A stretch of 51,222 nt of DNA, taken from the NCBI GenBank assembly GCA_031266055.1, contig JAISBT010000046.1:1-51222 (forward strand), read 5' to 3'. Below the pieces are notes generated by a model. That model was not told the origin of the DNA. It searched no databases and saw only the letters and a program-made list of their open reading frames with translations. The position numbers were made by a program, and so were the translations under genes. The stretch is from Deltaproteobacteria bacterium. Lineage in GTDB: Bacteria > Desulfobacterota > Desulfovibrionia > Desulfovibrionales > Desulfovibrionaceae. Positions 40,505 to 49,002 of this stretch are shown piece by piece. Each line of letters starts with the position of its first letter. Position 1 is the first letter of the stretch.

Positions 40505-40645
40505 AGTTAGAGCAATTTAATTTTGAGACGCACCCTCCGGCGCTTGACGGCGAAACAGGTTTCGCCTACGCCTGCGGGGCGGGCGGCGGTGCCCGCCGCC
40601 AGAGCATTTCAACATTTTCAATGTTAAAATGCTCTGGCCCAAGAT
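40505..40645. repeat. Composite intergenic repeat between amtB and glnB
   Basis: Starts GAGCAATTTAATTTTGAGAC, continues with TTTCGCCTACGCCTGCGGGG, GGCGGGCGGCGG and ends in the palindrome AGAGCATTTCAACATT...AATGCTCT (40,601-40,636). It is a shorter version of the 18,567 composite; the GTAAGCTGCTGC block is missing. It lies inside the amtB-glnB transcription unit. Confidence 0.75.
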
Positions 40646-40697
40646 GAGAGGCGAACGAAAGCCCGCCGTCAAACAAGCATTTCAAGCGTAAAAGGCT

Positions 40698-41915
40698 TTA
40701 ATACAACCTGTAGGCGTTTTCGTTGTGTCCCGTTATATCCAGGCCGAGCGCCTCCTCGTCTTCCGAGGCGCGCACCGGCGAAACCACACCTATAGCCGCC
40801 AGAATAACGCGGCTTGCCCCATATGAAAAAATCCAGGTTGCCGCTACCGACACGGCCTGTACTCCCAGTTGCCCGGGGTTTCCCTGGAACAGTCCGTCGG
40901 CGCCGGCGGGATTTACGGCGAGAGAGGCAAAAAGGCCGGTGGCCAAAGCGCCCCATGTGCCGCCGACGCCGTGTATGCCTACTACGTCCAGAGCGTCGTC
41001 ATAGCCGAGTTTGCGTTTCAGGACGACGCCGCCATAGCATACAACGCCGCCGATAAAGCCGATAAACAGCGCGGCTTGCGGAGTTACAAAACCGGCGGCC
41101 GGGGTGATGGCCACGAGTCCGGCCAAAGCTCCGGAGGCCGCTCCCAGAGTGGTGGGCTTGCCGGAATGGCGACTTTCCACCAGGAGCCAGCCCAGCATTG
41201 CCGCGGCAGTGGCCATTTGGGTGGTTGCCAGGGCATTTCCGGCCAGGGGGCTGGCCGCAAGGGCGCTGCCGGCGTTGAAGCCAAACCAGCCGAACCAGAG
41301 GAGACCGGCTCCCAGCACGGTTAAAGGCAGGTTATGCGGGGCGGTGTCCCCGTGCGCCAGAGCCATGCGCGGGCCGAGAACGTGGGCGCAGGCCAGGGCG
41401 GCGGCCCCGGAACTCATATGCACGACAGCGCCTCCGGCAAAGTCCAGCGCGCCCAGTCCGGCCAGCCAGCCCCCGCCCCAGACCCAGTGGGCCAGCGGAC
41501 AATACACAATAAGGAGCCAAAGCAGAGAAAACAGCGCCATGGATTTAAAACGGATGCGTTCCGCATAGGCGCCGGAAATCAGAGCCGGGGTGAGGCAGGC
41601 GAACATGCACTGAAAGACCATGAAAACCACGTGCGGAATAGTATCCGCATCGGTTTTCACCTCCATGCCCACCCCGCTGAGCAGGGCATACTTCAAATTT
41701 CCCACCAGCCCGCCAATATCGTCGCCAAAGGCGATACTGTAGCCTATGACGGCCCAGACTACCGAAGCTATTCCCAGCAGAACAAAACTGTGCATGGTGC
41801 TGGAAAGCACGTTGCGCCGCTGTACCAGACCGCCATAAAACAAAGCCAGTCCTGGAACCATGAGCATGACCAGGGCACTGGATATGATCATAAAACCTGT
41901 ATCCGCAGCGTTCAT
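40698..41915 (-). CDS. amtB: Ammonium transporter AmtB
   Basis: A 405-residue ammonium channel with eleven predicted membrane segments. MIISSALVMLMVPGLALFYG and GGLVQRRNVLSSTMHSFV are the classical first-helix features. The pore histidines are in GGAVVHMSSGAAAL and VVGIHGVGGTWGALATG. FNAGSALAA and PAAGFVTPQAALFIGFIGG are further family signatures. The ATG at 41,915 follows AAGGAG; the longer frame is not translated. A sigma-54 type promoter lies about 46 bases upstream. PII is encoded downstream. It takes up ammonium under nitrogen limitation. Confidence 0.95.
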   Translation of the reverse strand: MNAADTGFMIISSALVMLMVPGLALFYGGLVQRRNVLSSTMHSFVLLGIASVVWAVIGYSIAFGDDIGGLVGNLKYALLSGVGMEVKTDADTIPHVVFMVFQCMFACLTPALISGAYAERIRFKSMALFSLLWLLIVYCPLAHWVWGGGWLAGLGALDFAGGAVVHMSSGAAALACAHVLGPRMALAHGDTAPHNLPLTVLGAGLLWFGWFGFNAGSALAASPLAGNALATTQMATAAAMLGWLLVESRHSGKPTTLGAASGALAGLVAITPAAGFVTPQAALFIGFIGGVVCYGGVVLKRKLGYDDALDVVGIHGVGGTWGALATGLFASLAVNPAGADGLFQGNPGQLGVQAVSVAATWIFSYGASRVILAAIGVVSPVRASEDEEALGLDITGHNENAYRLY

Positions 41916-41960
41916 AATTTCTCCTTGTTCAAATCCGTTGAATGCGACCTGATAGCAAAG

Positions 41961-41976
41961 AGCAAAATATGGGCCA
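41961..41976 (-). promoter_or_regulatory. Sigma-54 promoter of amtB-glnB
   Basis: On the minus strand TGGCCCA-TATT-TTGCT has GG and GC ten bases apart and agrees with the sigma-54 consensus at most defined positions. It is 46-61 bases upstream of the amtB ATG. This fits nitrogen control of amtB-glnB by an NtrC-like activator, as known for many proteobacteria. Confidence 0.75.
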
Positions 41977-42253
41977 TCATATAACATCGTAAAATAATAG
42001 CATTTAATTGCGGAACCAAAGTAAAAATACAAAAATGAAATAAATTTTGAAACCGGGCTGGCCGCAGCCCGGCAATATATTACAAAATTGTAACATTTGT
42101 CCGATCTCCAAGCCGGATAACTTTTCGCGGTCAATTACGCAAAACCGCTTGCTCGACGCTTTCCATAGGGATAGTCTTAGACCTTATTGCAATCCCCAAT
42201 CAAAAGCGCATGCATTTTGTCTGGAATCCGGATTGCAGTGCGCCGGTTTGAAC

Positions 42254-42395
42254 TTACTGATATCCGCATTGAAAAGTAAACTTTTCCCTGCGGAGGAAAG
42301 TCAACCGAGAAACGTGGTTTTCGGTTGACTCTCGCCGCTGCGCGGCGACGTCAGCCGGACGGCTGATGTTCGGGTTTCCATGCGGAAATCTGTAA
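42254..42395. repeat. 142-bp MITE-like element, full copy 3 (reverse)
   Basis: Reverse orientation relative to the copies at 31,228 and 34,819: it begins TTACTGATATCCGCATTG and ends CATGCGGAAATCTGTAA. Length is again 142 bases. It fills much of the gap between amtB and the MFS gene; the rest of 41,977-42,420 shows no gene. Confidence 0.85.
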
Positions 42396-42420
42396 CCCGG
42401 CATAAGGTTGGTATTTGTTG

Positions 42421-43722
42421 ATGTTGAAGAAGATTAAAGATCGGGCGCAGGGAACAGGTTCCTTCAGCGCCAGCGGGCCGCAGTTGCTCTGGACTCGCGC
42501 GTTCGTGAGTTTTTTGTTCGTGAATTTTTTTATTTTTATGGGTTTTAATGTTCTTTTACCCACCTTGCCCCTGTATTTGGAAAGCCATCAGGCCAACGAA
42601 GCCGAAATCGGCCGTATTTTTGCCATTTTTGTGGTTTCCGCGGTTTTGATGCGTATGTTCGCCGCGCGTCTGGCGTTCAGGTTTTCCGCCTTCAGGGTGG
42701 TCGAGGTCGGGCTTTTGCTGTGCTCCATCGCGGCCATCGGGTACTACTGGGCCACGTCCACTCCCCTGGCCATGGTCTGCCGTTTTGTCCAGGGAGCGGG
42801 CGTAGGTCTGGCCTCCACTCTTATAACCGCGCTGGTTTCCCAGGTTATCCCCCTGCACCGCATGGGAGAAGGCATGGGGTTTTTCGGGGTGGCTCCGGCG
42901 CTCGCTTTGGCTGCCGGGCCGTTTTTCGGGCTCTGGCTCATGAATGAATGGGGATTTTTCATCATGTTCCTGGCCGTGGCGATTTTTTATGTTCTGGGCA
43001 TAGCCGTGGTTGCGGTTATGCCCAAGGTAACTTTAAGCTCCTATGGAGCAGCGCCGGAAATGCCGGATAAATCTTCCGCCGGGCTTGCGCCTTCCGTTCA
43101 ACCTGCCGCGCCCGCCAAACCCAAACTTGTCCTGTTCAGCCGGATGGTGGCGGCGCCTTCCATTTTGATGCTTATGCTGGGCATTACCATAAGCGCCGCC
43201 ATAACCTATATGGCTCTGTACTGTAAAGAACGCGGCCTGCCCTATGCCGGGCATTTTTTTGTTTTGTCCACGGTGGGCATTTTAACTTCCCGGCTCAATG
43301 CCGGACGCATCTACGACCACAGGGGACACCCCTTTGTGATTCTTCCTTCCGGGTTTTTGCTGCTGGGGTGTATGGCTCTGCTGTACATAGCGGACTCGCG
43401 CAACCTGCTGTTCGCGGCTTCTTTGCTCTATGGCTTTTCCGTAGGCGCGATTTTTCCGAGCCTGCAGGCGCTGGCTATTTCTTACGCCCCCATAAACCGC
43501 CGGACAGAAGCGTCAGCATCTTTCATGAATGCATATGACGTCGGTTTCGGCCTGGGGGCGGCTATAATGGGCCAGATCGCGCATCTGGCCGGAAATTACG
43601 GAATTATCTACCTGGCTGCCGCCGGAGCCATGCTGTTTTTTTTGATTTATTACATTGTCTACTACCTGCTCATCAATAAAACCGCCGGACGCCCCGCCCG
43701 CCGCCAGAAACCTGCCGGATAA
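42421..43722 (+). CDS. Major facilitator superfamily transporter
   Basis: A 433-residue membrane protein with twelve hydrophobic segments. The first helices (FLFVNFFIFMGFNVLLPTLP, LYLESHQANEAEIG) and the GRxxDxRG-like loop NAGRIYDHRGHPF between helices 8 and 9 mark the MFS fold, drug-efflux/arabinose-like branch. A central cytoplasmic loop of about 35 residues (AAPEMPDKSSAGLAPSVQPA) is Pro/Ala-rich. The ATG at 42,421 is taken; a TTG two codons earlier is possible. It likely exports or imports a small organic molecule; substrate unknown. corA follows 52 bases later in the same direction. Confidence 0.88.
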   Translation: MLKKIKDRAQGTGSFSASGPQLLWTRAFVSFLFVNFFIFMGFNVLLPTLPLYLESHQANEAEIGRIFAIFVVSAVLMRMFAARLAFRFSAFRVVEVGLLLCSIAAIGYYWATSTPLAMVCRFVQGAGVGLASTLITALVSQVIPLHRMGEGMGFFGVAPALALAAGPFFGLWLMNEWGFFIMFLAVAIFYVLGIAVVAVMPKVTLSSYGAAPEMPDKSSAGLAPSVQPAAPAKPKLVLFSRMVAAPSILMLMLGITISAAITYMALYCKERGLPYAGHFFVLSTVGILTSRLNAGRIYDHRGHPFVILPSGFLLLGCMALLYIADSRNLLFAASLLYGFSVGAIFPSLQALAISYAPINRRTEASASFMNAYDVGFGLGAAIMGQIAHLAGNYGIIYLAAAGAMLFFLIYYIVYYLLINKTAGRPARRQKPAG

Positions 43723-43774
43723 AGTAGCGTCCGCTTATTACTGCAGGCGCTTGCCGCCTGAACAGGGGCCATAC

Positions 43775-44893
43775 ATGCAAGCAGCACCCAAAACCAGGGC
43801 TTCCGCCGCAAAAGCGCAGCCGCGCCGCCGCATTGCGGCGCGCGTATTCTTAAACCCCGGCGCTTCTCCGGGAAGCCTCAACCCTGTGCCCGGATCGGCT
43901 CCGGCAACCGTGTCGGTGCTTTCCGCAACGGGCAACGTCTGCTCTGTAAGTTCGCCGGTAAACCCGGAGAATCTTTCCGGGCTTGCCGGCAAAGGTCTGC
44001 GCTGGGTGCGCGTGGTCGGATTCGGGCAAATTGAGCCGCTCTTGAACATAGCGCAATTGTACGATATCCGCCGCCTGACTCTGGAAGACATTTTAAGTCC
44101 GGGCTGGCGAACCAAGCTGGAAGATCAGGGCGATTCGACTTTTTTTCTGCTCCAGGCGCCGCCCAAAACCGGCATGGCGCAAAAGGGAGATCGCCTGGGG
44201 CTCTTTTGCAGACGCGGATTGATTGTAACCTTTGAGGAAGCGCCCACCAGGCTTGTGGACAAGCTTTGGGAGCGTCTGCAGGAAGAACCGCTTCCGGCGT
44301 ACATTGCCCATCAAGCCGAATTTTTGACTTATATGCTGCTGGACGGCATTATTGACGAATTTTTTCCGCATCTGGACGTAAAAGACGAAAAACTGGCCGA
44401 ACTTGAGGATAAAATTACCGACCATGTGCCGACAAGGGAGGAACTTGCCCTGTTGCACACCGTGAAACGCAATCTGATCACCCTGCGCCGCCTGCTTTCT
44501 CCCTTCCGGGAAGTGCTGGCGGGCCTGCTGAAAATGCAGGCCCCGGACTCTTCCGCAGACTTGCGTCTGTACCTGAATGACCTGAACGACCATATCGTCC
44601 AGGCGTGGGAATTGCTGGATACCTACTATGAAGTGGCCAAATCCCTGGATGAAATATCCCAGGCTTCCATTTCCAACCGCATGAATGACATTATCAAAAT
44701 GTTGACGCTCATCTCCACGGTTTTCATGCCCCTTTCCTTTGTGGCCGGAGTTTACGGCATGAACTTCAACACTGAACACCCCCTTAACATGCCGGAACTT
44801 GACTTTGCCTACGGCTATCCCCTGGTGCTGCTCTTTATGGCCTGCATAGTCGGCGTGATGTTCTGGTTTTTTAAAAAACGCAACTGGCTGTGA
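43775..44893 (+). CDS. corA: CorA-family Mg2+/Co2+ transporter
   Basis: A 372-residue CorA-like protein. The cytoplasmic funnel domain occupies residues 50-300, with LEDILSPGWRTKLEDQGD, and a long helix region with VKRNLITLRRLLSPFREVLA. The two C-terminal membrane helices are MLTLISTVFMPLSFVAGVYG and YPLVLLFMACIVGVMFWFF, with the family signature YGMNF between them and a basic tail KKRNW. The N-terminal 45 residues are basic and Ala/Pro-rich, longer than usual. The ATG at 43,775 was chosen; no strong ribosome binding site is seen. It takes up divalent metal ions as a pentamer. A palindromic repeat overlaps the stop codon region. Confidence 0.9.
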   Translation: MQAAPKTRASAAKAQPRRRIAARVFLNPGASPGSLNPVPGSAPATVSVLSATGNVCSVSSPVNPENLSGLAGKGLRWVRVVGFGQIEPLLNIAQLYDIRRLTLEDILSPGWRTKLEDQGDSTFFLLQAPPKTGMAQKGDRLGLFCRRGLIVTFEEAPTRLVDKLWERLQEEPLPAYIAHQAEFLTYMLLDGIIDEFFPHLDVKDEKLAELEDKITDHVPTREELALLHTVKRNLITLRRLLSPFREVLAGLLKMQAPDSSADLRLYLNDLNDHIVQAWELLDTYYEVAKSLDEISQASISNRMNDIIKMLTLISTVFMPLSFVAGVYGMNFNTEHPLNMPELDFAYGYPLVLLFMACIVGVMFWFFKKRNWL

Positions 44894-45050
44894 TTCCGTT
44901 TCTCAATCAAACATGCTTTTATGTTTTATTGAGAAACGGAATCCGCAACGGGATGTCGCGGCGAAGCGGCGAGAGTCAGCCGAAAACCACGTTTTTCGGT
45001 TGACGATCCTCCGCAGGGAAAAGTTTACTTTTCAATGCGGATATCAGTAA
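44893..45050. repeat. Chimeric repeat: TTTCTCAATC palindrome plus MITE right half
   Basis: A copy of the ATTCCGTTTCTCAATC palindrome (44,893-44,942) runs into the right half of the 142-bp element (about 44,954-45,050), ending CAATGCGGATATCAGTAA. The fusion suggests that one element inserted in, or recombined with, the other. It fills the corA-mobB gap. Confidence 0.8.
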
Positions 45051-45083
45051 TGAGCGGACGGATGCTGTAGGGAGATTGTCGGT

Positions 45084-45644
45084 ATGCAAACCAAATGCAC
45101 GGCCCGGCCGGAAAAAGCGGCGCAAATCGGGAAAGCGGGCAAGAAGGGGAAGCGGCCCGTTGTGGTGGCAGTGTCCGGGGTGAAAAATTCCGGCAAGACC
45201 ACCCTGATTGAGGGGATGCTCCCCCATCTGGCCGCCGCCGGGCTGCGGGTGGCGGTGATCAAGCACGACGGGCACAGCTTCCCCGCCGACCCGCCCGGCA
45301 CGGACACCGGGCGCTTCATGGCAGCGGGAGCATTGGGCGCCGCCATCTTTGACGGCGCGAAATTCAAACTGGTCAAACATGGACAGGCGGATGAAACCAC
45401 TCTCATCGCCCAATTTCCGGAAGCGGATCTGATCCTGCTGGAGGGATTCAAGCATAGCTCCTGGCCCAAGCTGGAATTGGTGCGGGCAGGCAACTCCGTC
45501 GCCCCCGTATGCGACCCGGCCACCTTGCTGGCTTTGGTCACCGATCTGTCCACCGACTTGCCCGGCGTACCCGGACTTCCCCTTGGAGATGCGGCAGGAG
45601 CGGCAAAAACTATTCTTGATTATGTCAACTCTTTTCGTTGCTGA
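45084..45644 (+). CDS. mobB: Molybdopterin-guanine dinucleotide biosynthesis protein MobB
   Basis: A 186-residue P-loop GTPase-like protein. Walker A is VAVSGVKNSGKTTLIEGML; LRVAVIKHDGHSF and DPPGTDTGRFMAAGA follow, then the Walker B-like DLILLEGFKHSSWPKLELVR. MobB assists MobA in attaching GMP to molybdopterin for enzymes such as formate dehydrogenase and DMSO reductase-type proteins. The N-terminus has a basic extension of 25 residues. No other molybdenum cofactor gene is nearby. GGGAGATTG upstream offers a weak ribosome binding site. Repeats stand on both sides. Confidence 0.9.
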   Translation: MQTKCTARPEKAAQIGKAGKKGKRPVVVAVSGVKNSGKTTLIEGMLPHLAAAGLRVAVIKHDGHSFPADPPGTDTGRFMAAGALGAAIFDGAKFKLVKHGQADETTLIAQFPEADLILLEGFKHSSWPKLELVRAGNSVAPVCDPATLLALVTDLSTDLPGVPGLPLGDAAGAAKTILDYVNSFRC

Positions 45645-46114
45645 ATGGTTTTTCCCTTATTTTACTTGAAATTATTCCGTAACTTATGGTATAAAAAATT
45701 TTGTGCCGTATGCAAGCGCCCGTTTCCCGGCGGCAACTCCGGGTAAGCGCGGGCGGACTAGTACCATGTCACACTTAAAACTTCGCTTCGCTACGTTTGA
45801 AGTGTGAAGATCGCAAAGCAAAAAACGTGGTTTTTGCTTTGCTCTGCCGTTTTATAATCGCTTCGCTCCGTGTCTTGCTTCGGCGGGAATGAATCCCGCC
45901 TCGCGCCGGCGGCATAAGCCGCCGCGCCGCCAAATGGCGGCGGAGCAAGCCGGACTTCACGTCCGGCGTAGCGATATATGGTTCAAAGTACGGCGCGCCG
46001 GGCTTGTTCGCCCGGCGTCAGTACGCTGTTCTATACGAACTTTTAAGTGTTACAGCGTACTAGAGCCTGCGCGGCGCATCTCAATCGTCAAATGCTGTAG
46101 TTGAGGTATGATTT
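45645..46114. repeat. Gap filled by CTAG-ended element, 306-bp form
   Basis: The stretch 45,758-46,063 starts CTAGTACCATGTCACACTT and ends with an imperfect complement, AAGTGTTACAGCGTACTAG (46,045-46,063; 16 of 19 match). Inside is the CGCTTCGCTCCGTGTCTTGC block with the GGCGGGAATGAATCCCGCC hairpin that also occurs at 26,070-26,165. Compared with the 61-bp copy at 31,712 this form carries a longer centre. No gene is seen in this gap. Confidence 0.75.
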
Positions 46115-47461
46115 ATGATTATGGATATACTGTCTCCAGCGGTGCTGACGTTGGTTGTTCTGGCCGGAATGGCCGTTCTTTTCGTTACCGAGGTCATTCC
46201 TCTGGCCGTGACCGCCATGTCCGGGGCCATTGTGCTGGGATGCCTGGGCATCATCACCCCGACTCAGGTCTTTTCAGGGCTTTCCAATTCCACGGTGGTT
46301 CTTTTCGCCGGCATGTTCGTGATCGGCTCGGCCATGTTTCACTCGGGGCTGGCGCAAAAAATCGGCACCACGGTAGTAAGAGCCTGCGGTTCCGGCGAAA
46401 AAAACCTGATGTTCGGCACCATGCTCATCGCGGCCATGCTCTCCTCCGTCTCCTCCAACACGGGCACCACAGCCGCCCTGATGCCGGTCATCGCCGGCAT
46501 CTGCACGGCGGCGAGCATGTCCCCTTCGCGGCAGCTCATGCCTCTGGCTTATGCGGCCGGTCTGGGCGGCACCATCACCCTGGTGGGCACTCCCCCCAAC
46601 ATTATCGCCAACGCCGCGTTAAAAGCCGCGGACGTGGCGCCTTTCGGGTTTTTTGAATTCGCCAAAATCGGCATTCCCCTTACCCTGGCCGGGATGCTGT
46701 ACATGATGTTTGTCGGGAAACGCCTGCTGCCCAAACACGCGGAAGAGAAAACGCCGGAAAGGGACGAAGAGCCGGCAAGCGGGAAAGATCTGTTTTGCGA
46801 GCCGGGGCAGGCGCAAAAAGAAGCCGCTGAAAGTGAATCCGGCCAATCCCGCCCGCACAGCGCAAAAAAAATGCTCATAACCGGTAGTACCCTGTTGGTG
46901 GTCATCGTCGTCATGGCGCTTGACATCAAGCGTTTTCCATTGGAAATGGCGGCGGTGGCCGGCGCCATCTTTCTCGTGCTGACCAGGTGCATATCGGAAA
47001 CGCAGGCCTACCGGGGCATCGACTGGGTGACCATCTTTCTTTTCGCGGGCATGATGCCTGTGGCGACCGCCCTGGACAAAAGCGGCGCGGGCATGCTCAT
47101 TGCCGACTCCGTCATCGCCCTGGTCGGCGACCATCCTTCGCCCTATGCCCTGTGCGTCGTGCTTTTCCTTCTGTCCGCCATATTGACGCAATTCATGTCC
47201 AACACCGCTTCGGCGGCGTTGCTCTGTCCCATAGGCTTATCCATAGCCAAGGGCATCGGCGTGTCCCCGCAGGCGGTGGTCATGTCCATAGCCATTGCCG
47301 CCTCCTGCGCCTTCGCCACCCCGGTGGGAACCCCGCCCAACACTCTGGTGCTCGGGGCCGGCGGCTACCGGTTTATGGACTATGTGCGCGTGGGCGCCCC
47401 GCTGGTCGTGATCTGCCTCATCGTCAGCGTGTTGCTCATTCCCGTGTTCTGGCCGTTCTGA
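46115..47461 (+). CDS. DASS/SLC13-type transporter with linker
   Basis: A 448-residue inner-membrane carrier of the SLC13/ArsB-like superfamily. First half: SSVSSNTGTTAALMPVIAGI and GTPPNIIANAAL carry the SNT and TPPN substrate loops. Second half: LTQFMSNTASAALLCPIGLS and VGTPPNTLVLGAGGY repeat the pattern, a clear inverted duplication. A hydrophilic loop of about 60 residues rich in Glu and Ser links the halves. It likely takes up di- or tricarboxylates, sulfate or another anion with sodium. The ATG at 46,115 has GAGGT 7 bases upstream; a second ATG two codons later is possible. A MaoC-type gene follows. Confidence 0.88.
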   Translation: MIMDILSPAVLTLVVLAGMAVLFVTEVIPLAVTAMSGAIVLGCLGIITPTQVFSGLSNSTVVLFAGMFVIGSAMFHSGLAQKIGTTVVRACGSGEKNLMFGTMLIAAMLSSVSSNTGTTAALMPVIAGICTAASMSPSRQLMPLAYAAGLGGTITLVGTPPNIIANAALKAADVAPFGFFEFAKIGIPLTLAGMLYMMFVGKRLLPKHAEEKTPERDEEPASGKDLFCEPGQAQKEAAESESGQSRPHSAKKMLITGSTLLVVIVVMALDIKRFPLEMAAVAGAIFLVLTRCISETQAYRGIDWVTIFLFAGMMPVATALDKSGAGMLIADSVIALVGDHPSPYALCVVLFLLSAILTQFMSNTASAALLCPIGLSIAKGIGVSPQAVVMSIAIAASCAFATPVGTPPNTLVLGAGGYRFMDYVRVGAPLVVICLIVSVLLIPVFWPF

Positions 47462-47535
47462 TACGAGCCGGGGCCATATTCTTTTTGATTGGCCGAGCTT
47501 AGGAAATACTGATTTTTTACCAAAAGGAAGCGGAT

Positions 47536-48015
47536 ATGTTTTTAAAAGAATTTGCCGTCGGCAAAGAAGATCGTTACCTGGAAGATTATACGGCGGGATG
47601 CGTTTACGAATTTCCTGAAACCGTAGAGGTGAGGGAGGCGGAAATCATTGCTTTTGCCGAAAAATTCGACCCGCAATATTTTCATATCGACCCCGCGGCC
47701 GCGGCCGCGAGCCAGTACAAGGGACTTATCGCCAGCGGCGCGCACACCATTGCCGTTACCTTCAAACTGTACGTTTCTCTTTTCCTCCCCGGCAAATCCA
47801 GTTTGGGTTCCCCGGGTTTTGACGAACTGCGCTGGCTCAAGCCCCTGCGTCCAGGAGACGCGTTGCGCGTGCGCATTACCGTTCTGGAAGTTAAGCCCTC
47901 GCAATCCAGAAATGACCGGGGAACAGTGCAGTCGCTGCTGGAAACCTTGAACCAGAAGGACGAAGTGATTATGTCCTGCAAATGCAAAAACATAATTGCC
48001 CGGCGTAATCCTTGA
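47536..48015 (+). CDS. MaoC-type hydratase/dehydratase
   Basis: A 159-residue hot-dog-fold protein of the MaoC family. The start RYLEDYTAGCVYEFPETVEV, then EIIAFAEKFDPQYFHIDPAA contains the catalytic Asp and His of the hydratase 2 motif (FDPQYFHID). YKGLIASGAHTIAV follows. Enzymes of this type hydrate trans-2-enoyl-CoA or dehydrate beta-hydroxyacyl-CoA, including beta-methylmalyl-CoA-like compounds. AAAAGGAAG precedes the ATG. It follows the anion carrier by 74 bases, so they may form a small organic acid-using unit. Substrate unassigned. Confidence 0.87.
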   Translation: MFLKEFAVGKEDRYLEDYTAGCVYEFPETVEVREAEIIAFAEKFDPQYFHIDPAAAAASQYKGLIASGAHTIAVTFKLYVSLFLPGKSSLGSPGFDELRWLKPLRPGDALRVRITVLEVKPSQSRNDRGTVQSLLETLNQKDEVIMSCKCKNIIARRNP

Positions 48016-48068
48016 AAAATTCCCGGCCGTTGACACAATCATGCAATAATCCGGGTATAACAAGAATC

Positions 48069-48094
48069 CGGATGGAAATCTGAACATCAGCAGG
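48069..48094. repeat. Short fragment of the 142-bp element
   Basis: GGATGGAAATCTGAACATCAGC matches the left part of the 142-bp element (GCATGGAAATCTGAACATCAGC) and then stops. It lies in the leader of the TauE-type gene, just before its ribosome binding site. Confidence 0.5.
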
Positions 48095-48109
48095 AGAACA
48101 AACAAGGTC

Positions 48110-48904
48110 ATGCTTACTTCCATTGCGCTGTATGCTGTGCTGGGCGGCTTTGTGGGCATACTCGCCGGACTTCTGGGCGTGGGCGGGGGTCTGGTCATTG
48201 TGCCCGTTCTGCTTTACACCCTGCCGCTGCAAGGCGTAAGCGAGAACATCAACCACCTGGCCCTGGGAACCTCCCTGGCCAGCATCGTGTTTACATCCAT
48301 ATCCAGCGTGCGTACGCACAACAAACGCGGTTCCGTGCTCTGGCCGGCGGTTTTGCGGTTTTCGCCCGGCATAGTGGCCGGCACTTTTGCCGGCGGCTAT
48401 GTTGCCTCTTTGTTGTCCGCAAAGTTGCTTTCCGTGATTTTTATAATTTTTCTGCTTTATATGTCGTTCCAGATGTTTCTGGATATCAAACCCAAAGCTT
48501 CGCGCCATCTGCCCGGCTCCGCCGGACTCGCCTCCGCGGGCGCGGGCATAGGCTTTGTTTCCAGCTTTGTCGGCATAGGAGGCGGGTCAATGACTGTTCC
48601 TTTCCTGACCTGGTGTAACATTGAGATGCGCGCGGCTATCGGCACCTCCGCCGGGGTGGGTTTCCCCATAGCCATAAGCGGAGCGCTTTCTTATATCGTA
48701 AATGGATGGGGAAAAGCGGGATTGCCGGAGTATTCGCTGGGTTTCATCTACCTGCCCGCGCTTCTGGGGCTGGTCTGCGCCAGTGTGCTCACCACCCCCA
48801 TAGGCGCGAAAATCGCCTACACCATCTCCACGGCGAAGCTCAAGCGCTTGTTCGCCCTGCTGCTGTTCTGCATGGCCGTAAATATGATTTACAAACTGGC
48901 GTAG
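48110..48904 (+). CDS. TauE/SafE-family anion exporter
   Basis: A 264-residue membrane protein with about eight hydrophobic segments. The two family repeats are visible: GILAGLLGVGGGLVIVPVLL near the N-terminus and GFVSSFVGIGGGSMTVPFLT in the middle, both with the GxGGG motif. Family members export sulfite or take up sulfonates and organosulfur acids, of interest in a sulfite-reducing lineage. The ATG at 48,110 is used, with AGGAG about 16 bases upstream and AAGG nearer. A strong terminator follows. The preceding gap contains a small MITE-left-end fragment (48,069-48,092). Confidence 0.88.
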   Translation: MLTSIALYAVLGGFVGILAGLLGVGGGLVIVPVLLYTLPLQGVSENINHLALGTSLASIVFTSISSVRTHNKRGSVLWPAVLRFSPGIVAGTFAGGYVASLLSAKLLSVIFIIFLLYMSFQMFLDIKPKASRHLPGSAGLASAGAGIGFVSSFVGIGGGSMTVPFLTWCNIEMRAAIGTSAGVGFPIAISGALSYIVNGWGKAGLPEYSLGFIYLPALLGLVCASVLTTPIGAKIAYTISTAKLKRLFALLLFCMAVNMIYKLA

Positions 48905-48957
48905 CCGGTTTTTTTAGAGCATTTTAACATTGAGATTTTAACGTCGAAAGCGTCCCG

Positions 48958-48995
48958 GTAAGCCCCAGGCAAAGCTTGGGGTTTACTGTTTTTTT
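48958..48995 (+). terminator. Terminator after TauE-type gene
   Basis: GTAAGCCCCA (48,958-48,967) pairs with TTGGGGTTTAC (48,976-48,986), with one G-T pair, and is followed by TGTTTTTTT. A strong rho-independent terminator for rightward transcription. Confidence 0.85.
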
Positions 48996-49002
48996 GTCGC
49001 CT

